NCBI GenBank assembly: GCA_019638255.1
Contig: JAHBUD010000001.1
Coordinates: 558,001-622,000 of the forward strand
DNA from: Cyclobacteriaceae bacterium
GTDB taxonomy: Bacteria; Bacteroidota; Bacteroidia; Cytophagales; Cyclobacteriaceae
Direction of reading: 5' to 3'
DNA: 64,000 nt
The position numbers and the translations under genes were made by a program. The notes beneath the pieces were generated by a model. The model made no database searches. It was given only the letters and a program-made list of their open reading frames with translations, and was not told the origin of the DNA. This document shows positions 25,397 to 34,803 of the stretch, piece by piece. Within the stretch, counting starts at the first letter, position 1. Each line of letters opens with the position of its first letter.

Positions 25397-26716
25397 TTAT
25401 TTCAAAGGAGTTGTGGTTTTTCTTAAGAGTAAATACCCGGCTAATCCCGCAAGAACTGATGCCACCAATATGCCAATTTTCGCTTGCAGTATATAATCGC
25501 CATCAGTAAAAGCCAGTTCAGTAATAAACAACGACATGGTAAAACCTACTGCAGCCAATAAAGAAGCGCCATAAATATGTGGCCAGCGTACGCCCTCAGG
25601 CAACGTGGACAGTTTGAGCCATACCATAAGCTTACTCATGCCGATAATGCCTACGGTTTTTCCAATGATAAGCCCGAAGATGATGCCTAATGCCACCGGA
25701 CTAAATACATTATCGCCAAAGTTGCCGGAGAAGGTTACGCCTGCATTGGCCAATGCAAAGATGGGCATCACAACAAAGGCAACGAAGGGATGCAACGCAT
25801 GTTCCAGTCTTTGAAGCGGAGTCATAGCTTCTTTGGATAAGTACTTGAATTTTTCGAGCACATACAATTGTTCCTTACTTACTAATTTATCATCCGTGCG
25901 TTGTGCTTTATCAAATTCATTGATCAACTGTCGCGACTGCGCACTAAAAGTATCCTCATCAAATTTTACATAAGCAGGAATAGTCAGTGCGGCCAGTACT
26001 GCCGCAATGGTAGCGTGCACACCCGACAAGAGAAAAGCCAACCACAACCCACCAATACCCACCAAGCCATAAAAGGTAGTGTTGCGAACACCAATCAGAT
26101 TGGCAATTATTAATACAGCCATAAAAACTCCGCCAACAGCGAGGCTGATGAAATCAATATGAGATGTGTAGAAAAAAGCAATCACCAGTACAGCGCCAAG
26201 GTCATCGGCAATGGCCAATGCGGTTAGAAATATTTTTAAGGAAAGCGGTATACGATTACCCAGCAAATAAAGTATGCCCAAAGCAAAAGCTATGTCCGTT
26301 GCCATGGGTATACCCCAACCATTACTGCTTTGCCCGTTTGAATTAAAAGCCAGGTAAATAAGCGCAGGAACAGCCATGCCACCTAACCCTGCGGCTAAAG
26401 GAAGTACCGCATCTTTTAGGCTGGATAATTCACCCGCTATGATTTCGCGTTTCAGTTCAAGACCGATGACAAAAAAGAATATGGCCATCAAGCCATCGTT
26501 AATCCAATGGTGCAAGTCTTTGCTGATAACAAAGTCGTCATAACCAATGCTGAATGTATGCTTCCATATACGATGATATTCTTCTGCCCACGGAGAGTTG
26601 GCCGCGATGAGTGCAATTGAGGCTGAAACAAAGAGAATAATGCCACTTGTGGTGGAGTTATTAATGAATTTCTGAAGCGGAGTAATCAGCCATATGTCAA
26701 CAATGCTTTTTCTCAT
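25397..26716 (-). CDS. nhaA: Na+/H+ antiporter NhaA
   Basis: An inner-membrane antiporter of 439 aa from ATG 26716 (the frame extends to 26791 without family similarity). The signatures are FFFVIGLELKREIIAGEL, GIPMATDIAFALGIL, holding the equivalent of E. coli D133, and ALAIADDLGAVLVIAFFYT, holding the ion-binding Asp pair D163/D164 of E. coli. IIGKTVGI near the C-terminus carries the conserved TM10 lysine. It exports Na+ or Li+ in exchange for protons and helps pH and salt homeostasis. It is the last gene before the converging infB terminator. Confidence 0.96.
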   Translation of the reverse strand: MRKSIVDIWLITPLQKFINNSTTSGIILFVSASIALIAANSPWAEEYHRIWKHTFSIGYDDFVISKDLHHWINDGLMAIFFFVIGLELKREIIAGELSSLKDAVLPLAAGLGGMAVPALIYLAFNSNGQSSNGWGIPMATDIAFALGILYLLGNRIPLSLKIFLTALAIADDLGAVLVIAFFYTSHIDFISLAVGGVFMAVLIIANLIGVRNTTFYGLVGIGGLWLAFLLSGVHATIAAVLAALTIPAYVKFDEDTFSAQSRQLINEFDKAQRTDDKLVSKEQLYVLEKFKYLSKEAMTPLQRLEHALHPFVAFVVMPIFALANAGVTFSGNFGDNVFSPVALGIIFGLIIGKTVGIIGMSKLMVWLKLSTLPEGVRWPHIYGASLLAAVGFTMSLFITELAFTDGDYILQAKIGILVASVLAGLAGYLLLRKTTTPLK

Positions 26717-26868
26717 GTTGCGAAAGTATAAAACGACAAGAAGTATTTTTAATGAATTAGCCAGAAAAGCGTTTAGCGTTGCGTGTTGCATTCAGGTGTA
26801 ATGCAACTGATATAATGTGGCTAAGAGGCGCAGAAAACTCTTTCAACTGCGTCAATTTGTAATATTCC

Positions 26869-27294
26869 TTACGGGTGCTTATAAAAAGTCTTGCTTACAA
26901 TCCGCCAGCCTTCTGAAAATTTATACAGGGCGAGGTAATCCGTAAATATCAACTTGCCTTCGCGATGTAACTCCAGCTTTACAAGGGCGGTTGTTCCAGT
27001 AATATCAACTGCAAGAATTTTGCCCTCGGTACGTACCGTACTACTGCCCTCCTTTCTTCTTGCTTCAATGAGGGCAATCCATTCTTCCAAGGGCAACGGG
27101 TTTATCGTATCATCCATCAGGCGCAGCATCCTGAAACTGGGATGAAATCCTTTGCGGATATCGTCCAGGCTTCCCCGGTTTTGCGTGCCTTCAATGTAAG
27201 CCGATTTTACCACTGCACGAATGGCTATTTCATCAGGTTGTGCAAAGCATACTGAAATGAATAAGAATGCTATCAATGTGGAGAGAATTCGCAT
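26869..27294 (-). CDS. Secreted NTF2-like (putative lumazine-binding-type) protein
   Basis: The 141-aa product has a signal peptide (MRILSTLIAFLFISVCFAQ) and then a single NTF2-like alpha+beta domain: EIAIRAVVKSAYIEGTQN, FHPSFRM, the WIALIE helix, and terminal strands TTALVKLEL, IFTDYLALYKFSEGW and RIVSKTFY. This matches the nuclear-transport-factor-2 family proteins often annotated as putative lumazine-binding in Bacteroidota. No ligand or enzyme activity can be assigned. ATG 27294 is chosen because it begins the signal peptide; the upstream in-frame extension overlaps lemA. Confidence 0.8.
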   Translation of the reverse strand: MRILSTLIAFLFISVCFAQPDEIAIRAVVKSAYIEGTQNRGSLDDIRKGFHPSFRMLRLMDDTINPLPLEEWIALIEARRKEGSSTVRTEGKILAVDITGTTALVKLELHREGKLIFTDYLALYKFSEGWRIVSKTFYKHP

Positions 27295-27319
27295 GATCAA
27301 TTCATTAAAACCTTGATAA

Positions 27320-27934
27320 CTAAAATTTAACTTCCGGTGCCCGTTCTGCGCCTTCGGAGGCTTCAAAACCTTTTCTTACACTGAAGTCTTCACCACCGCC
27401 AAACACACCCAGAGCAAAGCGTTTAAAGAAGCCCCTTACATAAGTGTTGTATGAACGAATGGATTCATTGTAGCGCTGGCGTGCTACATTGATTCTGTTT
27501 TCGGTTCCTTCAAGCTGCGCCTGCAGATCGAGAAAATTCTGGTTTGCTTTCAGGTCGGGGTAGCGCTCCACAACAACCATCAATCGTGAAAGGGCAGAAC
27601 TCAATCCGTTTTGTGCTTGTTGAAATTGTGCGAACTGTTGTGGAGATACATTGGAGGGGTCAATATTTACTGAGGTTGCTTTCGCACGCGCTTCAATCAC
27701 TCCGGTAAGCGTTTCCTGTTCAAAGTTTGCGTATCCTTTAACCGTTTCAACCAGGTTGGGTATCAGGTCCATCCGTCTTTGATAGGTCGATTGCACATTC
27801 GACCATTCTGCATTTACATCCTCCTGTAACTTCACAGCACTATCGTACACGCCTGCGCCCCACATGATAAATCCTCCGATAAATACGATCAGAAGTCCAA
27901 GCAATACAAAAACGGCAATCAGTACTTTCTTCAT
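27320..27934 (-). CDS. LemA family protein
   Basis: A 204-aa protein with one N-terminal transmembrane helix (VLIAVFVLLGLLIVFIGGFIM) and a long helical LemA domain; characteristic segments are VNAEWSNVQSTYQRR, MDLIPNLVETVKGYA, RYPDLKANQNFLDLQ, EGTENRINVARQRYN and SYNTYVRGF. LemA proteins are envelope-anchored, with most of the domain outside the cytoplasm; their molecular role is not settled. The TPM-domain gene that often accompanies lemA is absent. It is followed by the NTF2-like gene on the same strand (25 bp between the lemA stop and the ATG at 27294). Confidence 0.92.
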   Translation of the reverse strand: MKKVLIAVFVLLGLLIVFIGGFIMWGAGVYDSAVKLQEDVNAEWSNVQSTYQRRMDLIPNLVETVKGYANFEQETLTGVIEARAKATSVNIDPSNVSPQQFAQFQQAQNGLSSALSRLMVVVERYPDLKANQNFLDLQAQLEGTENRINVARQRYNESIRSYNTYVRGFFKRFALGVFGGGEDFSVRKGFEASEGAERAPEVKF

Positions 27935-28094
27935 GGTTCAGTGTTTACAATGTTCAAGTTAGGAAATTTTCCTTGCATAAAAATGCCGGCTGATCGTCAG
28001 AAATGTCGATGCTGAACGTGGAAAATGATCGTGAAAACTTCAGGGCAGTTATGGCCGACCACTGTGGGCTTACTCGTGTGATTCGTTAAGTGCG

Positions 28095-29168
28095 TTACTG
28101 TATAGCCCCTTCAGTAAGTTTCTCTGCGTTATCGGCAATTCTTAATTGTTCAATAAAGTCATCAATCTCACCATTCATAATGGCGGGAAGGTTATGTTGT
28201 GTATACCCAATCCGGTGATCGGTAACACGGCTCTGCGGATAGTTGTAAGTTCTGATTTTCTCCGACCGGTCACCGCTGCGCACCAACGATTTCCGTGTCG
28301 CACCGATTTCACTTTGTTGTTTCTGAACCTCCATTTCATACAACTTGGCTTTCAGCATCTGCAGGGCGCGCTCACGGTTACCATGCTGTGAGCGTTCCAC
28401 CTGGCAAGTAATAACAATGCCAGTGGGCTTATGCGTCATCTGCACCTTGGTCTCAACCTTGTTAACATTTTGCCCGCCCGCACCACTGGAGCGTGCTGTT
28501 TGAACTTCAATATCGGCTGGGTTAATTTCAATGCTTACATCTTCAACTTCTGGAAGTACAACTACCGAAGCGGCAGAAGTGTGCACCCGGCCTTGTTGCT
28601 CGGTGGCGGGTACCCGTTGAACACGGTGAACGCCCGACTCAAACTTGAGTTTTCCATAAGCACCATCGCCACTTACGCTGCAGATGATTTCTTTGTAGCC
28701 ACCGGCTGTACCTTCGGTAAAGTCAACGGTAATCATTTTTAGTGCTACCCGATCGCAGAAGCGCTGGTACATGCGCCATAAATCGCCTGCAAACAGCGAG
28801 GCTTCATCACCGCCTGTGCCCGCACGGATTTCCAGAATACAACTTTTGTCGTCATTAGGATCTTTCGGGATCAGCAATTCTTTCAGCTCGGCCTCCAGCA
28901 CTTCTATTTTTGGCTCCAGCTCATCGATCTCCATTTTGGCCAATTCCCGCATTTCAGGGTCTTTCTCCTTTTGCAATACTTCCTTGGCGTGCCTGAACTG
29001 GTTTTGAGCCAGTTGCAAACTATTGTATTTCGACACAATCTTTTCAAGGTCGCCATATTCTTTGCTGAGTTGTGAAAACTTTTTGGGGTTACTCATCATG
29101 TCGGGCTGAACCAGCAGTTGGCCGATTTCCTCAAAACGATGCTTGATTTCTTCTAATTTCTCGATCAT
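28095..29168 (-). CDS. prfA: Peptide chain release factor 1
   Basis: RF1 terminates translation at UAA and UAG. The 357-aa sequence has the N-terminal helical domain, the RF1-type codon-recognition region around [18 protein letters not shown], and the peptidyl-hydrolysis motif GGQ in [14 protein letters not shown]. The C-terminal segment [20 protein letters not shown] is also RF1-typical. A predicted promoter lies directly upstream at 29186-29213. Confidence 0.97.
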   Translation of the reverse strand: MIEKLEEIKHRFEEIGQLLVQPDMMSNPKKFSQLSKEYGDLEKIVSKYNSLQLAQNQFRHAKEVLQKEKDPEMRELAKMEIDELEPKIEVLEAELKELLIPKDPNDDKSCILEIRAGTGGDEASLFAGDLWRMYQRFCDRVALKMITVDFTEGTAGGYKEIICSVSGDGAYGKLKFESGVHRVQRVPATEQQGRVHTSAASVVVLPEVEDVSIEINPADIEVQTARSSGAGGQNVNKVETKVQMTHKPTGIVITCQVERSQHGNRERALQMLKAKLYEMEVQKQQSEIGATRKSLVRSGDRSEKIRTYNYPQSRVTDHRIGYTQHNLPAIMNGEIDDFIEQLRIADNAEKLTEGAIQ

Positions 29169-29185
29169 ATTCTTTTAAGCGGCCA

Positions 29186-29213
29186 CAAAGTTAGCAAAAC
29201 GCAGCATTCGCAA
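29186..29213 (-). promoter_or_regulatory. Predicted prfA promoter
   Basis: On the minus strand TTG (29211-29213) and TAACTTTG (29186-29193) are separated by 17 bp. Transcription would start about 10 bases before the ATG at 29168. Confidence 0.55.
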
Positions 29214-29241
29214 GATTTGGTTGCGCGCATTACCTTTGGGC

Positions 29242-29718
29242 ATGCGTTTTAATTACCTGTATTTGTATTTAATCCTGCTTATGGTTGCTGGCTGCGGAGG
29301 TTCGCTGAATGAAGAACAACGGAAGCAAATCCGTGAGGCCCGCGAACAGGGCAGCATTAAAAAATTAAGCGATGCTGAAATTCTTGAAGCCGCTTTTGCC
29401 TTGGGCCGGGCAATCATCGCGCAGGTTGATGAGCATACTATCGACTCAGTTGCGGCAAGCCAAAAGGTTAAAATCAATTGGCTTGAAGCCGGCTCAGCTG
29501 AAGGATCGGAAATTGAACGTCAGGTTATTGAAGCTTACCTGGCGAGCATACTATCGGGTACCGAATTAAACGACAACGTTCAGCGATTGGGTGCCGATTC
29601 ATTGCTGTATACTAAGCCCGTGGTAGTGAATTTACCAGATGGTATTACCGAGGTGAAGGGAACATGGAATATTGTGATGTCAAAAAAGCAAGTCGTACTT
29701 TCTATCGATAGAAAATAG
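29242..29718 (+). CDS. Hypothetical lipoprotein
   Basis: The 158-aa product starts at ATG 29242 (an upstream TTG at 29221 is less likely) with a signal peptide ending in lipobox VAGC. The mature part is helical and charged (LNEEQRKQIREAREQGSIKKLSDAEILEA, read as two blocks) with a conserved-looking ALGRAIIAQVDE segment, then a beta-containing C-terminus ending QVVLSIDRK. I cannot place it in a named family with confidence; the helix around ILEAAFALGRAI is weakly like the Tll0287/DUF3365 sensor fold. An exact -7 element TACCTTTG (29231-29238) ends three bases before the ATG. Confidence 0.72.
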   Translation: MRFNYLYLYLILLMVAGCGGSLNEEQRKQIREAREQGSIKKLSDAEILEAAFALGRAIIAQVDEHTIDSVAASQKVKINWLEAGSAEGSEIERQVIEAYLASILSGTELNDNVQRLGADSLLYTKPVVVNLPDGITEVKGTWNIVMSKKQVVLSIDRK

Positions 29719-29720
29719 GC

Positions 29721-30254
29721 CTACTTCAACTTTTCAAAAGTCTGTTCCCGGAAATAACCCTTTTTAATGAGTTGAATAAGTTTTTTCGGAGAAGGATCAA
29801 TCAGGTAATATGTTTTATTGTCCACCGCTGTTTCTACAACAGTAATATCTTTGGCCAATAAATCCCGAAACTCTTTGCCTTGGTGCTCATCCGAAATTTC
29901 GGGCATGGCCATATAACTCAGATTGCCATTAGGCAGAGGTTTTACAACCCTTAAATACCATGAATAATCGCTGCGCATATTGATGAAGTAATAGCCTTTG
30001 TAATACTTCATCACCAAACTGTCGCTTAGTGTTGCCAGGTCATCCTTTCCAAGCTTATAGCCGGTTGCCGATACAACCAGAGTATCGCTTTGCTCACCAT
30101 CATCCAAAATCAGGTAACGGCCATGGAGTTTTGAGGGAACCTGGGTGAGATTCTTTATTCCTTTGGGTTGCGGTTCTTTGTAAGAAATTTCTGAGCAGGA
30201 GGCCAGAAAAAGCACGAAAAGAAATAGGACGCTGCCGGAAAAAAGGTATTTCAT
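29721..30254 (-). CDS. Hypothetical lipoprotein
   Basis: A 177-aa protein with a signal peptide and lipobox LASC, followed by a predicted beta-rich domain (HGRYLILDDGEQSDTLVVS, YYFINMRSDYSWYLRVV) and a C-terminal helix (KKLIQLIKKGYF). No family is recognised. It converges on the 29242 lipoprotein gene with two bases between the stop codons, and no hairpin separates them. Confidence 0.7.
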   Translation of the reverse strand: MKYLFSGSVLFLFVLFLASCSEISYKEPQPKGIKNLTQVPSKLHGRYLILDDGEQSDTLVVSATGYKLGKDDLATLSDSLVMKYYKGYYFINMRSDYSWYLRVVKPLPNGNLSYMAMPEISDEHQGKEFRDLLAKDITVVETAVDNKTYYLIDPSPKKLIQLIKKGYFREQTFEKLK

Positions 30255-30346
30255 GTACGGAAGATAGTGATTCTACCGAACTTTATTGCTCTGGATAAAC
30301 AACACAACCTATTAACAATACAGCGTGTCTAAATCGTGGAGAGCCG

Positions 30347-30354
30347 TATTTTTG
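30347..30354 (+). promoter_or_regulatory. Predicted -7 element directly before a start codon
   Basis: TATTTTTG exactly matches TAnnTTTG and ends four bases before the ATG at 30359. If used, transcription would start at or within the start codon, giving a leaderless mRNA. No -33 TTG was found at the usual distance. Confidence 0.4.
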
Positions 30355-30358
30355 TACT

Positions 30359-31066
30359 ATGAAAGGATTGACTGGGCTATTATCATTCATTGCCATTTGT
30401 TTTGCCATCTCTGCATGTGAGTTGAACAACGACAACATCAGGGTTTTTTCTTTTTCCTATAATTTTTCAACTTCCGATTGGGGCTGGGATGGCGATTTTG
30501 CTGATTATCCTCAGGGCGATTCCATTTTCTATGAATTGAAATTCAAGTACGACACGTTACCGAGAACCAATGGAAATCGATTTGCGCTCCTCACTTCAGG
30601 CAGGAATCACAGCGATGACCTGTTCATGTTTGTCAGGAAAAAAATTGAAGGTTTAAAACCGAATACAACGTACCGTGTGCTTTTTAATATCAGGATTTCT
30701 TCGAATGCCCCTACGGGTAATTTCGGCATTGGCGGTGCCCCGGGTGAGAGTGTATTGGTGAAGGCGGGTGCAGTTAATTACAAACCGGAAAAAGTTTTGG
30801 TTGAAAATTACTATCGCATGAACATCGATATTGGTAGCCATAGTCAGGCCGGAGATGATGTGTTGATACTTGGAAACATTGGCGTTTCACCAACCACAAC
30901 GCAATTCACAGAAGTTTTTCGCAACAACAGTTCAGCCAATTCATTTTTGGTTACATCAAATAGTCAAGGCGAAGTTTGGATTATTACAGGGACTGATTCA
31001 AGTTATAAAGGAGAAACAACGCTCTATTATACAACTGTAGATGTGTTGTTTAATCAGGCTGAGTAA
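30359..31066 (+). CDS. Hypothetical lipoprotein, beta-sandwich-like
   Basis: The 235-aa product has a signal peptide with lipobox ISAC. The mature protein looks all-beta: FSFSYNFSTSDWGWDGDFADY, a segment like carbohydrate-binding or fibronectin-type domains (KIEGLKPNTTYRVLFNIRI), and a C-terminal strand (TTLYYTTVDVLF). The phrase LKPNTTYRV is typical of ligand-binding beta-sandwiches, but no named family is certain. It converges on the 31070 gene with a three-base gap. Confidence 0.72.
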   Translation: MKGLTGLLSFIAICFAISACELNNDNIRVFSFSYNFSTSDWGWDGDFADYPQGDSIFYELKFKYDTLPRTNGNRFALLTSGRNHSDDLFMFVRKKIEGLKPNTTYRVLFNIRISSNAPTGNFGIGGAPGESVLVKAGAVNYKPEKVLVENYYRMNIDIGSHSQAGDDVLILGNIGVSPTTTQFTEVFRNNSSANSFLVTSNSQGEVWIITGTDSSYKGETTLYYTTVDVLFNQAE

Positions 31067-31069
31067 TGG

Positions 31070-31444
31070 TTAATTTTTCTTTCGCTTTTTCGGCTTAGGT
31101 GTTTTACCAATACGCACATCGCCTTTAATAATCATGGAGCATGCCTTGAGCACGCTTTCTTCAAAATCGTGAGCATCAGCAGGCAGGTTCTGCCAGGCGG
31201 TTTCGGCATTACCCAATAGTTCTATGGAACGCATTGAGGGGAATTCTTCTCTCAAGCTGGCATGGTATTCGTGTGTAGTTGCAAGCCAAACTCCATTATC
31301 CCTCGCATGTTCATTCTTATTACGCGTAATCAACACAATTTGATCGCGATGATAGACAGCATGGCAACCAAACATAGGTTTAACCGTTGGATGGAGTGAA
31401 AATAGTTCATCCAGCACAAAAGAAAAGGCAATGCTTTTTTTCAT
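31070..31444 (-). CDS. TfoX-like N-terminal domain protein (tentative)
   Basis: A 124-aa cytoplasmic protein. FSFVLDELFSLHPTVKPMFG, CHAVYHRDQIVLITRN and the following strand/helix order resemble the TfoX N-terminal (Sxy/YjbR-like) fold, in which a short helix is followed by a Phe-Gly turn. The C-terminus is a basic tail (TPKPKKRKKN). The assignment rests on pattern only and could be wrong. No competence genes are nearby. Confidence 0.6.
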   Translation of the reverse strand: MKKSIAFSFVLDELFSLHPTVKPMFGCHAVYHRDQIVLITRNKNEHARDNGVWLATTHEYHASLREEFPSMRSIELLGNAETAWQNLPADAHDFEESVLKACSMIIKGDVRIGKTPKPKKRKKN

Positions 31445-31542
31445 GGTTCACAAAACTGATGAATACATACGCTTATTGCACATGTTATTGTATCTTTATA
31501 AACATTTTTCATGCTTTCGCTGTATAATCAAATTTTATTCCA

Positions 31543-32340
31543 ATGAAAAATAGAACTCTCATGCTAACGTTGCTGCTGTTGGTAATTTACTCTACCGGCC
31601 ATGCACAAGGTGTTGTTGGTAGGCTCAAGCAAAAAGCTGATCAAGCTGCTGAGCGTACAATTGACAGGAAGATTAACGAAAAGATTGGGGGAAACCCATC
31701 GGGAACGAATCAACCTGGAGGCACACTGCCAGGATCTGGACCGGGCGGAAGTGGTAATCCTGCCAATACTACTGGTGGCGGCCTTATCGTTACGCCACCG
31801 GATGTACGAGAGAACATGTCGGAGGCAGAAACTTCCTACAAAGCTGGTCGTTATTCTGATGCGCGCTATGCACTCAAGCAAGCGATGCTTGGCGTAGAAA
31901 TGGAAATCGGCAACAAAGTGCTTAAATCACTTCCTGAAACCGTGGTGGGGTTGGCTAAAAAATCGGATGCCGACCAGGTAACCAGTATGGGCTATGGTTG
32001 GGTTGGCCTTACCATTCAGCGCGAATACGGTTCTGGAAACAAACAGCTCAACGTTACAATAGCGAATAATTCGGCATGGATTTCAGCGGCCAATATGTAC
32101 CTGAGCAATGCCAACTATGCTACAACCGGAGGAGAACAAAACTGGAAACAAACAAAAGTAAAAGGATACCGTGGCATTATAGAATATAATCAAGGCTCTG
32201 GCTATAAGTTGAGTGTGCCCATTGGGCAATCGTCTATTATTGTTTGGGAAGGGATCAACTTTGCTACCGAGCAGGATATGATGAATGCGGCAAACGTATT
32301 CGATCTGGACGGAATCAAAAATAAATTAGGCGAGAAGTAA
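31543..32340 (+). CDS. Exported protein, first of two tandem paralogs, with Gly-rich linker
   Basis: The 265-aa product has a signal peptide (ending SGHAQ-like, TGHAQG), then a charged helix, a Gly/Pro/Asn-rich linker at about 47-80, and a C-terminal domain of about 170 aa that is homologous to the whole mature part of the next gene. Shared blocks are YKAGRYSDARYALKQAMLGV, IGNKVLKSLPETVVGLAKKS, DQVTSMGYGWVGL, and VKGYRGIIEYNQGSGYKL. The function is unknown. The first helix block looks TPR-like. The linker is absent from the second copy. Confidence 0.75.
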   Translation: MKNRTLMLTLLLLVIYSTGHAQGVVGRLKQKADQAAERTIDRKINEKIGGNPSGTNQPGGTLPGSGPGGSGNPANTTGGGLIVTPPDVRENMSEAETSYKAGRYSDARYALKQAMLGVEMEIGNKVLKSLPETVVGLAKKSDADQVTSMGYGWVGLTIQREYGSGNKQLNVTIANNSAWISAANMYLSNANYATTGGEQNWKQTKVKGYRGIIEYNQGSGYKLSVPIGQSSIIVWEGINFATEQDMMNAANVFDLDGIKNKLGEK

Positions 32341-32358
32341 TATCAAAGAGACTACACT

Positions 32359-32973
32359 ATGAAAAATATATTCTTATCCCTTGTAACCATAGGTTTGTGC
32401 ATGACCATGATGGCAGAAGCACAGGAATTCGACAAGAGCCTTGCCAGTGCCAAAACATCCTACAATTCAGGAAACCTGGAAGATGCGCGATTCAATCTTG
32501 AAAGTGCGTTGCGCGAAATCGATGCCGCCATCGGCCGGGAAATTCTTAAAGTATTGCCAACCAGTTTAGGAGGATTAGCCAGCGACACCAAAAATGATCA
32601 GGTTACCGGCATGTCGGGCGGCCTTGTTGGTGGCCTTTATGTTCATCGTGTTTACGGCAATTCAGAGACTAAAAGTGCTACCATTGACATCATCAGCGAC
32701 TCGCCCCTTATGGCTGGCATTAGCGCCATATTGGCCATGCCCATGATCATGAACTCTGGCGACAGCAACCAGAAAGTCGTGAAGGTTCAAGGATACAAGT
32801 CATTGCTAACCCGTCAAACCGATGAGAACAATCAAACCTCAGGCTACCAGGTGCAAACACCGTTTGGCAGTTCGATGTTAACGCTGGATTATAACGGTGC
32901 GATTTCGGAAGCTGATGTACTGAAATTGGCGAATAGTTTGCCCATTGAAAAAATAATCAAGTTGGCACAGTAA
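32359..32973 (+). CDS. Exported protein, second of two tandem paralogs
   Basis: A 204-aa protein with signal peptide (MKNIFLSLVTIGLCMTMMAE, cleaved near AEAQ). The mature sequence aligns along its length with the C-terminal domain of the 31543 gene: AKTSYNSGNLEDARFNLESA, IGREILKVLPTSLGGLASDT, DQVTGMSGGLVGGLYVHRVY, VKVQGYKSLL, SGYQVQTPFGSSML. The spacing between the two genes is 18 bp with AAAGAG before the ATG, so they form an operon that ends in a hairpin at 33003. Probably periplasmic; function unknown. Confidence 0.75.
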   Translation: MKNIFLSLVTIGLCMTMMAEAQEFDKSLASAKTSYNSGNLEDARFNLESALREIDAAIGREILKVLPTSLGGLASDTKNDQVTGMSGGLVGGLYVHRVYGNSETKSATIDIISDSPLMAGISAILAMPMIMNSGDSNQKVVKVQGYKSLLTRQTDENNQTSGYQVQTPFGSSMLTLDYNGAISEADVLKLANSLPIEKIIKLAQ

Positions 32974-33002
32974 CCGAACGGTCACTTGTCAAAGTTTACG
33001 GA

Positions 33003-33031
33003 GACTGCTTAAAAGAGCAGTCGCTTTTTTT
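33003..33031 (+). terminator. Intrinsic terminator after the tandem paralog operon
   Basis: A 7-bp stem GACTGCT/AGCAGTC (33003-33009 with 33016-33022) with a six-base loop is followed by GC and seven T (33025-33031), 29 bases after the stop codon. Confidence 0.82.
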
Positions 33032-33047
33032 ACTGCCTAGATTGATT

Positions 33048-34721
33048 TTACTGAACAACCAACTTTTTTGTAACAGTTCCAAACCGATTGGAAACCTTAA
33101 CAAGGTAAAGCCCGGGCAAAAGAAGGCCCAAGTCTAACACAACGGAGGTATCCTCAGTAACAGCTGACTGTACAACCTTTCCTAACGGATTAATTATCTG
33201 GATATGGGTTAGGCCATTGTGAGCAGATGTGAATGAAATAGTAGCACTTGCTGTTGCTGGATTAGGATAAAGCATAAACGGTGCATCACCTGATTCTCGT
33301 AGGCCAACCACAACATCTTCAGCGTAGGCATATTCTGATTCGCCCCCGTCATTGTAGGCGTTTATCCGATAGGTAAATTCGTCAGCAGGGTTTGTGTTGT
33401 CGGAATAAGTGGTGACGTTGTATTGAACCGAATCAATGACGACAAAGTTGTTGTTTCCTTTTTCACTACGCTCAATGATGAACCCCAGTTCGTTATTCGA
33501 TTCATCCGTCCAGCCCAAATGCGCAGTTAATGAAGTATGCTGAGCTTGTAGATTTGTTGGTGCGGCAGGACCCTCAGGAGAGAACCTGAATATCCTTCCG
33601 GAATTTCCGGAGCTGTAATGCAAAACGTAGGGTTCGCCATGATGATCTTCACCAAAAGCTGAGATCAGTCCACCGGACGTGAGTAAAAATTCATTTGTAG
33701 CGATGTTGTTTTCATAGCGCAGTTTCCAAATCCTTCCGCTGATGTAATCACCGTATAGGTACTCCCCACTCCATTCTGGAATTTGCAACCCGCGGTAAAC
33801 GAAACCACCGGTTATCGATCGGTTATTGTTCACATGAGGATATTCAAAAATAGGCAGTATCAAATCTCCGGGATTACAATTCGAAGATGGGTTGTAACAG
33901 AGTGTGCCTTCCATTAGCCGCCATCCATAATTTTTTCCGCTGGCGATCAGGTTTATTTCTTCGCGGGCATTTTGTCCAACATCACCTGCCCAAATAGTAC
34001 CCGTTTGTGCATCGATGGAAAACTTCCATACGTTACGCAGTCCGTAGGCAAAAATTTCTTCCCGGTAACCACTCGTATTATTCTTAAATGGATTGGATGA
34101 AGGTATACTGTAAGGCAAATCAGTTGATGCGGCATCAACATCAATACGCAGAATTTTTCCTAGCAAATTAGTGAGGTTCTGTGCATTGTTTTGAGGATCA
34201 CCACCACTGCCGCCATCACCAATGGATATATACAGGTAACCATCCGTGCCAAAAGCCAGTTTACCTCCATTGTGATTATCGAAAGGTTGACTTTGCGTTA
34301 ACAGTATCAACTCACTTTCGGGATCAGCTTCATTCGGATTATCTGTTTTTACTGAGAACCGTGAGATCACTGAAGTTAAGGGCTCTGATCGGGTATAGTT
34401 CACATAGAAGAATCCATTGCTTTCAAACTGTGGATGGAAGGCCATACCAAGCAATCCGCGCTCACCACCGGTAACGATGCGTGAGTTTATATTGAGAAAA
34501 TCTTTTATATCGGGTTGCGCCAGATTCCTTTTGTTGGGAAAAACTTTTACAATTCCATTCTGCTGCACGAGGAAGAATCGTTTGGATTGATCGGGCGGGG
34601 TAAGCAGTTCGATTGGTGCGGTAAACGTAATACCTGGAAATGCTTCGGCATAGTTGGGTTGCGCATGTGAAGCATAAACGATTGTGAGAAGAGCAATGAC
34701 AATAACCGGAAAGCGTTGCAT
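33048..34721 (-). CDS. Secreted glucose/sorbosone-dehydrogenase-like beta-propeller with FN3 and T9SS sorting domains
   Basis: The 557-aa product (ATG 34721; a TTG at 34736 extends it by five codons) has a signal peptide ending SHAQ. The main domain (about 25-375) is a PQQ-dependent sugar-dehydrogenase-type six-bladed propeller: RGLLGMAFHPQFESNGFFYV, FDNHNGGKLAFGTDGYLYIS, GDGGSGGDPQNNAQ, GKILRIDVD, YGLRNVWKFS and NYGWRLMEG. A fibronectin-III-like module (APTNLQAQ, FIIERSEKG, YRINAYNDGGES) follows, and the last ~75 aa are a T9SS type A sorting domain (MLYPNPATASATISF to KKLVVQ). It is probably a surface or released sugar-oxidising or binding protein; whether PQQ is bound is not known. Confidence 0.9.
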   Translation of the reverse strand: MQRFPVIVIALLTIVYASHAQPNYAEAFPGITFTAPIELLTPPDQSKRFFLVQQNGIVKVFPNKRNLAQPDIKDFLNINSRIVTGGERGLLGMAFHPQFESNGFFYVNYTRSEPLTSVISRFSVKTDNPNEADPESELILLTQSQPFDNHNGGKLAFGTDGYLYISIGDGGSGGDPQNNAQNLTNLLGKILRIDVDAASTDLPYSIPSSNPFKNNTSGYREEIFAYGLRNVWKFSIDAQTGTIWAGDVGQNAREEINLIASGKNYGWRLMEGTLCYNPSSNCNPGDLILPIFEYPHVNNNRSITGGFVYRGLQIPEWSGEYLYGDYISGRIWKLRYENNIATNEFLLTSGGLISAFGEDHHGEPYVLHYSSGNSGRIFRFSPEGPAAPTNLQAQHTSLTAHLGWTDESNNELGFIIERSEKGNNNFVVIDSVQYNVTTYSDNTNPADEFTYRINAYNDGGESEYAYAEDVVVGLRESGDAPFMLYPNPATASATISFTSAHNGLTHIQIINPLGKVVQSAVTEDTSVVLDLGLLLPGLYLVKVSNRFGTVTKKLVVQ

Positions 34722-34803
34722 ATCACCAAAATACAAAAAGCAATATGAGCGCCCGCGTATTTTTCGATAAACCGATCAACCGTGCAATGGAACTGCGCTT
34801 AGG

